Part shown: positions 1 to 7,324 of the stretch, piece after piece
How the letters are laid out: each line of letters starts with the position of its first letter
Position numbering within the stretch: the first letter of the stretch is position 1
Assembly: GCA_934167435.1 (NCBI GenBank)
Contig: CAKPKZ010000029.1
Location: 1-14,874 of the forward strand
DNA from: an uncultured Clostridia bacterium
Lineage (GTDB): Bacteria > Bacillota > Clostridia > TANB77 > CAG-508
DNA: 14,874 bases
Direction of reading: 5' to 3'
Program-made: the position numbers and the translations under genes
Notes under the pieces: generated by a model
The model's input: the letters and a program-made list of their open reading frames with translations, nothing else
Told to the model about the DNA's origin: nothing
The model's database searches: none

Positions 1-2129
1 GTATAATATGGTTCTAATCTAGTTCCTGTTGCTTTAGTTGATTTTATACTATTATATTTGGCAAATTCCCATAAGTCATCACTTCTATACAATATATCAG
101 TTTTTTCATTATGATATACTTTTAAAATTTTAGATTGTATATTATATAAATATTGTGGATATATAAAGTTTTTAGATATATCTTCTGGTATTTTTTCATC
201 TATGTTTTCAAATAATGTTGGATATAAATTCCTGTATGCCATAGCTATTGGATCTGTTCTATCAGTAATATAATATGAAACTGTTCCATCATATGCATCT
301 ATTAGTACTTTTACAGAATTTCTTATATAGTTTATGTTTTGCTTTATTCCATTATATTCTATTGTTGTATATTGTGAATATGGATAATTACTAGAAACTG
401 TATATGCGTCTACTACCCATATTATTTTTCCTTCTTTATTTACAACAGTATATGGTTCGTTGTCATATATTAAATATGGCAATGCTTTTTTTGCTCTTTC
501 TATTACGTTTCTATTTATTAACACTTTACTATCTGAATTTGAATTACCAGAAAATGCTAAGTTTATATCTCCTTTTGTTATTCCTAATATAAATTTATCT
601 ATAAAACTTAAATTAAGTCCAGACTTTCCGTTATATGTAGTTGTTTTATCTTCTCCTGTTTCGTCTGTATAATCATATTCTTTTTTATTGTTTACATTAG
701 TAACTACTGTTTGATTTGTTTCTAGTCCATAATATATTCTAGACTGAGTTGTTTTTAATACATCGTCTTTTCCATTTATGTCTTTTTGAATGTATTTTAT
801 ATTCCCTGTTTCTGTTATTTCAGATGCAGAAGTTACTATTTGACCATTTCCATGAGTTAATTCATATGTTTTGTCATTATAGGTTCTTCCAGTATTTACA
901 ATTTCTCTTGGTGATACATATGCAATTTTTTCTTCTCCATTTACATTTAATTTTGATATATTAGCATTTCTATAAGAGTAATATCCTGTTCCTGTTTGAT
1001 TATCTTTTAATGTATTTAATACTGCTTCTTTTGTTACTATTGCAGTATTGTTTATAACATTTTTGTTTTCATTTACTTCTTGTTCTGTTATTGTTCCTGA
1101 TGTTTTTAAATTTGTTTCTTCAACATTAACGTTATAAGCATCTTTTGTGTTTTTTATGTTATATGCCAAATATTGTTTTTCTTTGTCGTATTTATTAGAA
1201 TTAACAAATATTATATTAAATGCTATTATTACTACAAACAGTCCTACTAAATATATTGGAATAGCTACCACGTCTTTTATTATTTTTTTGTTATTTCCTT
1301 TTGAGAAATGGATTGTTGCTCTCCAAATACAAATTGCAATTACAAATGCAAATATTATGTATCCCCATAATTTTATTGTTGCCTCCGTATATCCTGCTCC
1401 TATTATTTCTATGTCATCATTTATGCTAAGCATTTTGCTAAATAAAATGTTTTGTGTGTTTAATAATGTTATTGCTGCAATTCCTATTGCCATCATTCTA
1501 ATGTTTCTTATTATTTTTTTCATTAATAAACTTTGTTTTAACATTTTACCGTCTATTTCTTCAAAATACATATTAAATACTATTATATAATATAATGCAC
1601 TATATATTGTTAATCCTGCTATTATTCCTATAAAATAGTATATACACATTTCTATTAATGGTTTTTGGAACATGTAATATGATATATCTATATTAAATAT
1701 TTGGTCACTAATTCCAAATGATGTATTTCCTATGCATAATAATAATTTTTTCATTGCTATATTTCCTACAATTACACTTACTATTGCAGATATAACTAGT
1801 GCTAAGGATTTATTTAATAATTTAGGCATCTTTTTTTGTTCTTTTTCGAAAAATTCTTTTAGCCCTTTTTTTATGCCTTTATTTGTAAAATAAATTATTA
1901 TATATAACATAACAAAATTTATTCCGATTATTAAATATTGGTATTCTAAGTTTGTAAAAAATACATTTACAAAATTTTCGCCAAGTTCTTTATATTCTAA
2001 GTAACTTCCCCTTAATGTTATATAACTTATAAGAGAAAATATTGCAATAAATATTATTACTAATATCATTCTTTTTTTATTTTTGGTTGTATCTTTTGTG
2101 GTGTTTGTTCTTTTTGTTTTTTCTCCCAC
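1..2129 (-). CDS. UPF0182 family membrane protein, C-terminus beyond window
   Basis: Open for about 709 codons with no stop, running off the left edge. The start is GTG at 2129: GGAG lies 9 bases upstream and the site overlaps the ftsY stop, 14 bases away, so translational coupling is likely. The next Met is about 20 codons in. Hydrophobic segments seen at about residues 22-40, 63-80 and 110-128 start an N-terminal multi-spanning region; hydrophobic stretches continue to roughly position 1150, and the rest (positions 1-1140) looks soluble. Family-like features are a segment RGSYLEYKELG after the first helix, DQIFNIDISYYMFQKPLIE (compare the DPIFGxDIGFYxFxLP type), and, near the edge, YPQYLYNIQ followed by SDDLWEFA. 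These match what I remember of UPF0182 (COG1615), integral membrane proteins of unknown function and about 900 residues. Family call is confident; no function can be assigned. Confidence 0.85.
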   Translation of the reverse strand, partial: MGEKTKRTNTTKDTTKNKKRMILVIIFIAIFSLISYITLRGSYLEYKELGENFVNVFFTNLEYQYLIIGINFVMLYIIIYFTNKGIKKGLKEFFEKEQKKMPKLLNKSLALVISAIVSVIVGNIAMKKLLLCIGNTSFGISDQIFNIDISYYMFQKPLIEMCIYYFIGIIAGLTIYSALYYIIVFNMYFEEIDGKMLKQSLLMKKIIRNIRMMAIGIAAITLLNTQNILFSKMLSINDDIEIIGAGYTEATIKLWGYIIFAFVIAICIWRATIHFSKGNNKKIIKDVVAIPIYLVGLFVVIIAFNIIFVNSNKYDKEKQYLAYNIKNTKDAYNVNVEETNLKTSGTITEQEVNENKNVINNTAIVTKEAVLNTLKDNQTGTGYYSYRNANISKLNVNGEEKIAYVSPREIVNTGRTYNDKTYELTHGNGQIVTSASEITETGNIKYIQKDINGKDDVLKTTQSRIYYGLETNQTVVTNVNNKKEYDYTDETGEDKTTTYNGKSGLNLSFIDKFILGITKGDINLAFSGNSNSDSKVLINRNVIERAKKALPYLIYDNEPYTVVNKEGKIIWVVDAYTVSSNYPYSQYTTIEYNGIKQNINYIRNSVKVLIDAYDGTVSYYITDRTDPIAMAYRNLYPTLFENIDEKIPEDISKNFIYPQYLYNIQSKILKVYHNEKTDILYRSDDLWEFAKYNSIKSTKATGTRLEPYY

Positions 2130-2143
2130 TATTTTTCTCTCCT

Positions 2144-3049
2144 TTATATTATGGCTTTTACAAATTCTTCTGAATTAAATATTTCCATGTCGTCTATTTG
2201 TTCACCAACTCCTATAAATTTTACAGGTATTTTGTTTTCTTCTACAATTCCTATAACAACTCCACCTTTTGCTGTTCCGTCTAACTTTGTAAGAACTAAA
2301 CCTGTTATATTTGTTTCTTCTTTAAAAGCTTTTACTTGCGAAATTGCATTTTGACCTGTTGTTCCATCTATTACTAGTAATACTTCTTTGTCTGCTTCTT
2401 CCATTTCTTTATTAATTACTTTTTGAATTTTATTTAGTTCGTCCATTAAATATTTTTTATTATGTAATCTTCCTGCTGTGTCTACAATTAAAATGTCTGC
2501 ATTATTTTGTTTTGTAATTTTTATTGCGTCATATACAACAGATGCTGGATCAACTCCTTCTTGTCTTTTTACTATTTCTGCCCCTGCTCTTTTAGCCCAT
2601 ATTTCTAGTTGTTCTACTGCTGCTGCTCTAAATGTATCTGCTGCTGCTACTACTACTTTTTTTCCATCTTTTGCTAGTCTGTTTGCCATTTTTCCTATTG
2701 ATGTAGTTTTTCCAACTCCATTTACTCCTACTACTAATATTACTGATGGTTTAGTGTTTAGATTTAATTTAACATCTGTTACGTCTAAGATTTGTTTCAT
2801 TTCTTCTCGTAATGCTTGTTTTACCTCTTCTTTGTCTTGTAATTTTTCCTTTTTTATTTTTGTTCTTAAATTGTTAATTATTTTTACTGATGTATCCATT
2901 CCTATATCTGACATAATTAATATTTCTTCTAGTTCGTCTAAAAATTCTTCGTCTACTTTTCTAAAATTTGCAAAAACATTGTTTATTTTTTCGTCAAATG
3001 ATGTTTTTGTCTTGTTTAATCCATTTTTTAATTTATCAAAAAATCCCAT
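2144..3049 (-). CDS. ftsY: Signal recognition particle receptor FtsY
   Basis: GTPase that docks SRP-ribosome complexes at the inner face of the membrane for co-translational insertion of membrane proteins. 301 residues in NG arrangement: a helical N domain (about 1-90) and an SRP-type GTPase domain. Visible motifs are the P-loop GVNGVGKTT (108-116), DTFRAAA (138-144), DTAGR (190-194), TKLDG (254-258) and the C-terminal GVGEQIDD. The long acidic A domain of E. coli FtsY is absent, as is usual in Firmicutes; membrane contact would rest on the short N-terminal helix MGFFDKLKNGL. The ATG has GGAG six bases upstream. It lies 21 bases downstream of tRNA-Thr with no promoter or terminator between, and is followed by the UPF0182 gene. 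The smc/rnc genes often found next to ftsY are absent here. Confidence 0.97.
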   Translation of the reverse strand: MGFFDKLKNGLNKTKTSFDEKINNVFANFRKVDEEFLDELEEILIMSDIGMDTSVKIINNLRTKIKKEKLQDKEEVKQALREEMKQILDVTDVKLNLNTKPSVILVVGVNGVGKTTSIGKMANRLAKDGKKVVVAAADTFRAAAVEQLEIWAKRAGAEIVKRQEGVDPASVVYDAIKITKQNNADILIVDTAGRLHNKKYLMDELNKIQKVINKEMEEADKEVLLVIDGTTGQNAISQVKAFKEETNITGLVLTKLDGTAKGGVVIGIVEENKIPVKFIGVGEQIDDMEIFNSEEFVKAII

Positions 3050-3070
3050 AGTCTTCTCCTTTATTTAGAT

Positions 3071-3146
3071 TGGGGCTCTTGGGCGGAATTGAACCGCCGA
3101 CCTGCAGATTACGAGGCTGCTGCTCTACCAACTGAGCTACAAGAGC
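3071..3146 (-). tRNA. tRNA-Thr (anticodon CGU)
   Basis: A 76-nt cloverleaf reads on the minus strand: acceptor GCTCTTG/CAAGAGC (7 bp), D arm GCTC-AGTTGGTA-GAGC, anticodon arm GCAGC-CTCGTAA-TCTGC, variable loop AGGTC, T arm GGCGG-TTCAATT-CCGCC, and an encoded CCA. The anticodon at positions 34-36 is CGT, which reads ACG (Thr); G1-C72 and C2-G71 fit known E. coli threonine identity elements. Two oddities: the last anticodon-stem pair is a C31/U39 mismatch, and the discriminator base is C. The gene has its own strong promoter, and ftsY follows 21 bases downstream, so the primary transcript probably also carries ftsY. Confidence 0.95.
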
Positions 3147-3159
3147 AAAATACTTTTAT

Positions 3160-3188
3160 ATTATATATTGTATTGCTTTATTTTTCAA
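3160..3188 (-). promoter_or_regulatory. Vegetative promoter for tRNA-Thr, ftsY and UPF0182 gene
   Basis: Minus-strand -35 TTGAAA (3183-3188), a 17-base spacer, and -10 TATAAT (3160-3165), with the tRNA 5' end 13 bases beyond the -10. This is a near-consensus sigma-A-type promoter. It is the only good one found upstream of ftsY, so it probably serves the whole unit. Confidence 0.8.
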
Positions 3189-3200
3189 GTGTTTTGCATT

Positions 3201-3234
3201 AAAAAATATCGCACAAGGACTCTTCCTTATACGA
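3201..3234 (-). terminator. Intrinsic terminator of the envelope operon
   Basis: An 11-bp stem (3209-3219 with 3224-3234), a 4-base loop, then TATTTTTT in the minus-strand RNA. Three pairs are G-U when read on the minus strand but become A-C mismatches on the plus strand, so it is built to stop minus-strand transcripts from the DUF2207 gene before the tRNA promoter. Confidence 0.85.
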
Positions 3235-3288
3235 CATTAAATATTTATATTATGAATTTTATTAACTAGTATTTTAATTTTGTTGGGG

Positions 3289-4995
3289 TTACCAAGAACC
3301 TCCGCCGCCTCCTCCAGAGCCACCTCCGGATGAGCCCCCTCCGCTTGATCCTCCACTGCTATCACTAGATGGACTAGAAGACATTGCTGACGTAGCAGAT
3401 TTCATTGTTGTATTCATAAAGTTTCCAAAAGTATGCATATTAAAATCGTCTGTTGAAGAATACCAATCAGGAGCACGAAGCGCTATTGTTTCAAATTGGT
3501 TAATCCATACATCTGATACACCTAAAGCATAAGTGTAAGGTAGTATATTATAAAAATATTCAGGATTTTGTTTAACTAAACTTTCTAATTGAGGCTTTTC
3601 AGCAGTTTTTAAAAATGTTTTAAATCCTCTTAATTTTCCTAAAATTTCATTACCATATGGTGTTCTTTTGGGCATTATTTTTGCAAATAGTAAAATTACT
3701 GCTATGCAAATCACTCCAACTATATACATTATAAGGTACATAATATTTTGTGTTAAAGTAGGAAGAACAAAAGCAACCCAAGGTATACCTCCAAACATTC
3801 CTCCCCATATAATTGCAAATATTTTAGGGATTTTAATTGTTCCAATTAAACTGCCTATTAAAATAGTAAATCCGATACCTGGGAATAATAAAGCAAAAGG
3901 AATTACTTCTACTCCCATTTCACTGTATTCTAGAATTGGCTTGACTGTTATTAAAATAAATAATGTAATAATCATTATTATAAGCCACTTTCCTTTTCCT
4001 TTTGACGATGCTTCAAATATTTTATTTTTGTTTTCCTTACTGTTTAAGTTATTTTGTATTTTATGTAGTGTTGTATAAAAACTATCATATAAATCTGCGG
4101 CAGTTACTGATGTTTTTCTTCTTTTAAATAATCCCTTAAAAAATATTTCTTCATTTTCGTTGTCTCCGTCATACTCTTTTAATTTTACAATTTTAAAGCC
4201 CTTTGAATTTTTAAATATTCCTTTTTGTTCTGTTTCTTCTATTTTTAAATATCCTTTATTTGCTAAATATATAAGCAAAGAGATTACAGCCGGGGTATTA
4301 GAAGTTCCTTCATATAAAAATCCTACCTCCGCCGAATTATATCCTTCTGGTGGATAAAATTCTACTGTTTCTATTACTTTATCATCTTTTCCATATTTAG
4401 CCCATAATATATATGCTATTAAAACACAAATTAACGAAAATATTATTATTAAAATAGCATATATATCTGTATTCGTACTTGTGCTTGTAAAATACCCTTC
4501 TGGTAATGTAAGTCTAACTGTTAAAGCTTCTTTGGAATTTAAAGCTCCAATTACATACCCACTTATTATATTTCCATCTACTGAATAGAAAATTTTTGAA
4601 TTATCTGTTGATCCTTTAGTTCCACTTGAAAACCCTAGCGATGATTCTTCAAATGTTTTTGGCATTGTAATTTTAAATGTTATATTACTTATGCTTGTAT
4701 CCCATTCATATCCTATTAAATTATAATATAACTCATCTGCATTTTCTAATGGGTCTTTTCCTATGTCGTAAGTATATTTTATTGTATATGTGTGCATTCC
4801 TTTTACAGTTTGGCTACTATTCCCTATTTTTATAACTTCATAACCATTTTCTTTAGAAGTTTTATAGTTTTCACTTACACTAATATTGGTTATTTTTGCT
4901 CTATTACTTGATTTTGTTCCATCTAATCTTTCCACATTATTTTTTAAAGGTATTTTTCTAAATATTCCGATGCCTTTCTGAACTAAAATATGCAA
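3289..4995 (-). CDS. DUF2207 membrane protein, C-terminal part (frameshifted)
   Basis: Holds most of a DUF2207 protein whose beginning lies in another frame at 4958-5164. Homologous sequence starts at the Gly of GIFRKIPL (codon at 4966-4968), so the first nine codons, opening with TTG at 4995, are probably not natural. Residues from that TTG: extracytoplasmic beta-rich domain about 10-170; membrane segment about 178-199; cytoplasmic region opening with the family-typical FYPPEGYNSAEVG (213-225) and a winged-helix-like part; hydrophobic segments about 337-353, 364-386, 392-410 and 418-439; then FKTFLKTAEKPQLESLV and a Ser/Gly-rich tail ending GGGGGGSW, a common ending of this family. The tail is a local GC spike (GGN codons) in AT-rich DNA. 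The family function is not known to me. Last gene of the envelope operon, followed by a terminator at 3201-3234. Confidence 0.85.
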   Translation of the reverse strand: MHILVQKGIGIFRKIPLKNNVERLDGTKSSNRAKITNISVSENYKTSKENGYEVIKIGNSSQTVKGMHTYTIKYTYDIGKDPLENADELYYNLIGYEWDTSISNITFKITMPKTFEESSLGFSSGTKGSTDNSKIFYSVDGNIISGYVIGALNSKEALTVRLTLPEGYFTSTSTNTDIYAILIIIFSLICVLIAYILWAKYGKDDKVIETVEFYPPEGYNSAEVGFLYEGTSNTPAVISLLIYLANKGYLKIEETEQKGIFKNSKGFKIVKLKEYDGDNENEEIFFKGLFKRRKTSVTAADLYDSFYTTLHKIQNNLNSKENKNKIFEASSKGKGKWLIIMIITLFILITVKPILEYSEMGVEVIPFALLFPGIGFTILIGSLIGTIKIPKIFAIIWGGMFGGIPWVAFVLPTLTQNIMYLIMYIVGVICIAVILLFAKIMPKRTPYGNEILGKLRGFKTFLKTAEKPQLESLVKQNPEYFYNILPYTYALGVSDVWINQFETIALRAPDWYSSTDDFNMHTFGNFMNTTMKSATSAMSSSPSSDSSGGSSGGGSSGGGSGGGGGGSW

Positions 4996-5164
4996 CTATT
5001 TCCTCTGTAACATCATAAGTATTATTTTCATTTACTACTATATCAATATTATAACCTTCTATAGTATACCCTCCTGCAGAGGTTATTGCAAAAGTTTTGC
5101 TTGGAATTAATAATAATATTAATATTATTAATGGACAAATATATTTTAAATATAGCCTTTTCAT
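4958..5164 (-). CDS. DUF2207 membrane protein, N-terminal part (frameshifted)
   Basis: 68 codons from ATG with GGTGG nine bases upstream, 14 bases after the preceding gene. Residues 1-26 are a signal peptide (basic MKRLYLK, hydrophobic core, likely cut after TFA); residues 33-60 resemble the start of DUF2207 (a YxIDIVVNENNTYDVTEEI-like strand pair). After SSERH (61-65) it reads RNI and stops at TAG. Dropping one base near 4969 joins ERH directly to GIFRKIPL in the next frame, restoring the expected ERHGI(F/Y)R-IPL sequence and one protein of about 624 residues. As written, this piece encodes a secreted stub and the full protein cannot be made. Confidence 0.8.
   Translation of the reverse strand: MKRLYLKYICPLIILILLLIPSKTFAITSAGGYTIEGYNIDIVVNENNTYDVTEEIVAYFSSERHRNI
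4966..4972 (-). other. Frameshift site in the DUF2207 gene
   Basis: On the minus strand the bases read CAT-C-GGA, where the family sequence needs CAT-GGA (His-Gly). The extra C pairs with position 4969. The site is not a homopolymer run and no slippery heptamer is present, so programmed slippage is unlikely. It is either a real inactivating insertion or a base-calling or assembly error; the sequence cannot tell which. Confidence 0.75.
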
Positions 5165-5178
5165 TTTATATATCCACC

Positions 5179-5943
5179 TTATTTCATATATTCAGACACA
5201 TCATAGTAGTTATTATCTTTGTCTATTGCTATTGCAGAACTATCTGACCAATTAGAATTTTGTAATTCAACTTTTTGTAATCTTACTATATTATTCAATT
5301 GTTTTATTTTTCCTTCAGAGCTTAAATTATTTATTAAATTTTGCAATGTTGAATATTCTACTGTTCCATCTTCCATTAAAAATAGGAATGTACAATTCAT
5401 AAATTGATGTTCGTCAAATACTGTGCAAATGTCAACAACTTTTTTATTAAATCCACTTATTTTTTTATAAGTTTTATCTATTTTTATTTTGCTAACATCA
5501 AACCCAATTTCTTTTATTTTACTTGTGTCTAAAGTAGTAGTTATTGTTGGTATTCCATTTTCAACATTTATAATAAAGTTTCTTTCACTGTCTGAAACAC
5601 TTAAGCCATATTTTACATTTTCTACGGATTCATTTAATTTTTTAGCATTTGATGTAAATAATGATGGTATAACAAATTTATCTATTTTTAAATCTTTATT
5701 TTCTTGATTTATTTTCTCTTGATTTACTTGTGTATTCTCTACAATATTTTCTTTATTGTTCTCTATATTAGCTTTTGAATCTTCTTGTTTTGCAATTTTT
5801 TCCTCCAACTGATCTATTTTTATATTATTTTTATATAAAATTACCCCACATCCAATTAATATTATTACAGCTATTATTATAGTAATAACTGTTCCAAAGC
5901 TTACTTTTATTGGCTTTTTTTCCATATTTTTATCCCCTTTCAT
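5179..5943 (-). CDS. Single-pass membrane protein with coiled coil, unknown function
   Basis: 254 residues, not recognised. It has a short cytoplasmic N-terminus, one hydrophobic segment at about 17-37 (VITIIIAVIILIGCGVILY), then a charged Lys/Glu/Asn-rich stretch (about 40-90) that looks like a coiled coil or extended stalk, and a mixed alpha/beta region (about 90-254) probably outside the cell. There is no catalytic motif. Two starts are possible: ATG at 5943 (MKGDKN, AAAGGA upstream) and ATG at 5925 (MEKKPIK, AAAGGGG upstream, 8-base spacing); the second is equally good. It lies between the cadherin-like gene (23-base gap) and the DUF2207 gene (14-base gap), so a role with them at the cell surface is inferred, not shown. 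Confidence 0.8.
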   Translation of the reverse strand: MKGDKNMEKKPIKVSFGTVITIIIAVIILIGCGVILYKNNIKIDQLEEKIAKQEDSKANIENNKENIVENTQVNQEKINQENKDLKIDKFVIPSLFTSNAKKLNESVENVKYGLSVSDSERNFIINVENGIPTITTTLDTSKIKEIGFDVSKIKIDKTYKKISGFNKKVVDICTVFDEHQFMNCTFLFLMEDGTVEYSTLQNLINNLSSEGKIKQLNNIVRLQKVELQNSNWSDSSAIAIDKDNNYYDVSEYMK

Positions 5944-5966
5944 TATTTTTATATCCTTTGTTTTTC

Positions 5967-7313
5967 TTATTTAAATCTTTTTCCTTTTGACTTCTTCTTG
6001 CTTGATTCTCTTTCTAATATTTGATTATTGTATTGTTCTTCTTCATTCTCGACTTGATAATTGTCATAATTTTCATCATCGTAGTCAGAATAATTTATTG
6101 AATATTGGTCTGAATTTTTATTTTTGCGTACTTTTATAATTAATAAAATTATGATTATTATTAATATAATAATTGCTGATACTCCTATAAATATTGCTTT
6201 TTCATTCTTTTGTTTTTGTTCTTGTGCTTGGCTTTTAGCTATTGCTTCTTTATCTACCAATGATTTATTTAATGTTATTTGATATGTAACTGTATTTTCT
6301 CCTTTGCTGTCAGTAACTAATATATTTATTAAATTTTCTCCTTCTTTTAGTTCTTCATTTCCTACAATCTCTACTTTTGCATTGTCATCACTAGCTTTTG
6401 TAGTAATGTTTAATTTAGTTTCTTCTCCTATATACTTTGCTACATATTCATATGTATTTAAACTAAAGCTTGGTGATAATTCAACACCTTCTATATTTAA
6501 TTCTGAAAGTCCTAATTTATTTTCTTGTTTTTCTTCCTCTTTATTGTTTTCTTCTTCTGCTTCTTTTGACTCTTCTGCTGTTTTTCTAGTAACATTTATT
6601 GTATAAGTTTTTTTTGTTCCATCTTCTGCTGTAACTACAACATTTAATGCATTATTTCCTTCATTTAATTTTTTAATTCCTGTTCCACTAACTTTAGCCT
6701 TAGAATCTTGTGCTTTAGCATACACTTCTACACTTTCCACATTATTTTCAACTGTAACATTATATTTTGTAGTTCCTGGTTTAAAACCTTTAAAATCATT
6801 TGGATTTATTCCTAAATTATTTAAATTTGCATTACTTGATTTTTCTTGTGGTTGTTGTGTATCTGAATCCGAATTAGAATTTGAATTTCCATTTGAACTT
6901 GAATTATTGTTTTGGCTACCATTTGAACTTGAGTTATTATTATTTTCCACTTTTTTTACATTTATGGTTTTAGATCCAAAACTTGTTTTTGTACTTCCAT
7001 CACTAGCTTCTGTTGCGCTTCCTTCTAAAGTTACAGTAATATTTCCTTCAGAGGTTGGAGTATATGTTCCAGAAAAAGATATTGCTTTATTTCCTTCAAC
7101 ATTTTCTACTTCGCTGCTTGAAGCTATGGTTTTTCCATTTACTTTTAAATTTAAATTCCACTGAACAGCACTACCTGAAACCGAAATAGTTACTGGTGAG
7201 TTAACTTTTGCTTCACTACTACACTGTATAGTAGCACTTGCAGCATTACTATAATTTTCTAAAATAAACAATAATGCTATAGATAAAATTACACTAAATA
7301 TTTTTTTCAACAT
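5967..7313 (-). CDS. Surface protein with two cadherin-like beta-sandwich domains
   Basis: 448 residues, from ATG with AAGGAG seven bases upstream. Order: signal peptide (1 to about 26, ending SNAASA); Ig-like beta domain (about 27-122); Asn/Ser linker (about 123-160); first cadherin-like beta sandwich (about 163-244, with LNNLGINP, TTKYNVTV, EDGTKKTYTINVTR); Glu/Lys-rich linker (245-265); second such domain (about 267-350, with LSELNIEGVELSPSF, LNTYEYVA, TYQITLNK); membrane helix (about 373-394); and a cytoplasmic tail that is Asp/Glu/Tyr-rich and then ends KKKSKGKRFK. The paired domains fit the Pfam family 'Cadherin-like beta sandwich domain' seen in clostridial surface proteins. Likely a type I membrane protein facing the wall. 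The preceding stop is 11 bases away, so it is co-translated with the wall-hydrolase gene. The binding partner is unknown. Confidence 0.85.
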   Translation of the reverse strand: MLKKIFSVILSIALLFILENYSNAASATIQCSSEAKVNSPVTISVSGSAVQWNLNLKVNGKTIASSSEVENVEGNKAISFSGTYTPTSEGNITVTLEGSATEASDGSTKTSFGSKTINVKKVENNNNSSSNGSQNNNSSSNGNSNSNSDSDTQQPQEKSSNANLNNLGINPNDFKGFKPGTTKYNVTVENNVESVEVYAKAQDSKAKVSGTGIKKLNEGNNALNVVVTAEDGTKKTYTINVTRKTAEESKEAEEENNKEEEKQENKLGLSELNIEGVELSPSFSLNTYEYVAKYIGEETKLNITTKASDDNAKVEIVGNEELKEGENLINILVTDSKGENTVTYQITLNKSLVDKEAIAKSQAQEQKQKNEKAIFIGVSAIIILIIIIILLIIKVRKNKNSDQYSINYSDYDDENYDNYQVENEEEQYNNQILERESSKKKSKGKRFK

Positions 7314-7324
7314 TTCTTTTCTCC

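Noticed and set aside
1147..1590. A 147-codon plus-strand open frame with hydrophobic translation
   Set aside because: It is antisense to the UPF0182 gene, whose minus-strand frame is open for over 2 kb and family-like. Antisense frames of AT-rich membrane genes often stay open and look hydrophobic.
2478..3068. A 196-codon plus-strand open frame
   Set aside because: Mirror of ftsY, which has all SRP-GTPase motifs on the other strand.
3147..3288. Possible small RNA or riboswitch upstream of the tRNA
   Set aside because: The only structure is an 11-bp hairpin followed by a T run, with G-U pairs that make it a minus-strand terminator; there is no further conserved fold.
4955..4985. Programmed frameshift in the DUF2207 gene
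   Set aside because: No slippery heptamer, no stimulatory stem or internal Shine-Dalgarno with proper spacing was seen, and the family is normally made from one frame.
5106..5133. Near-perfect palindrome of TTA/ATA triplets
   Set aside because: It falls within the Leu/Ile-rich core of a signal peptide and follows from AT-rich codons. It has no GC in the stem and no repeat elsewhere in the window.
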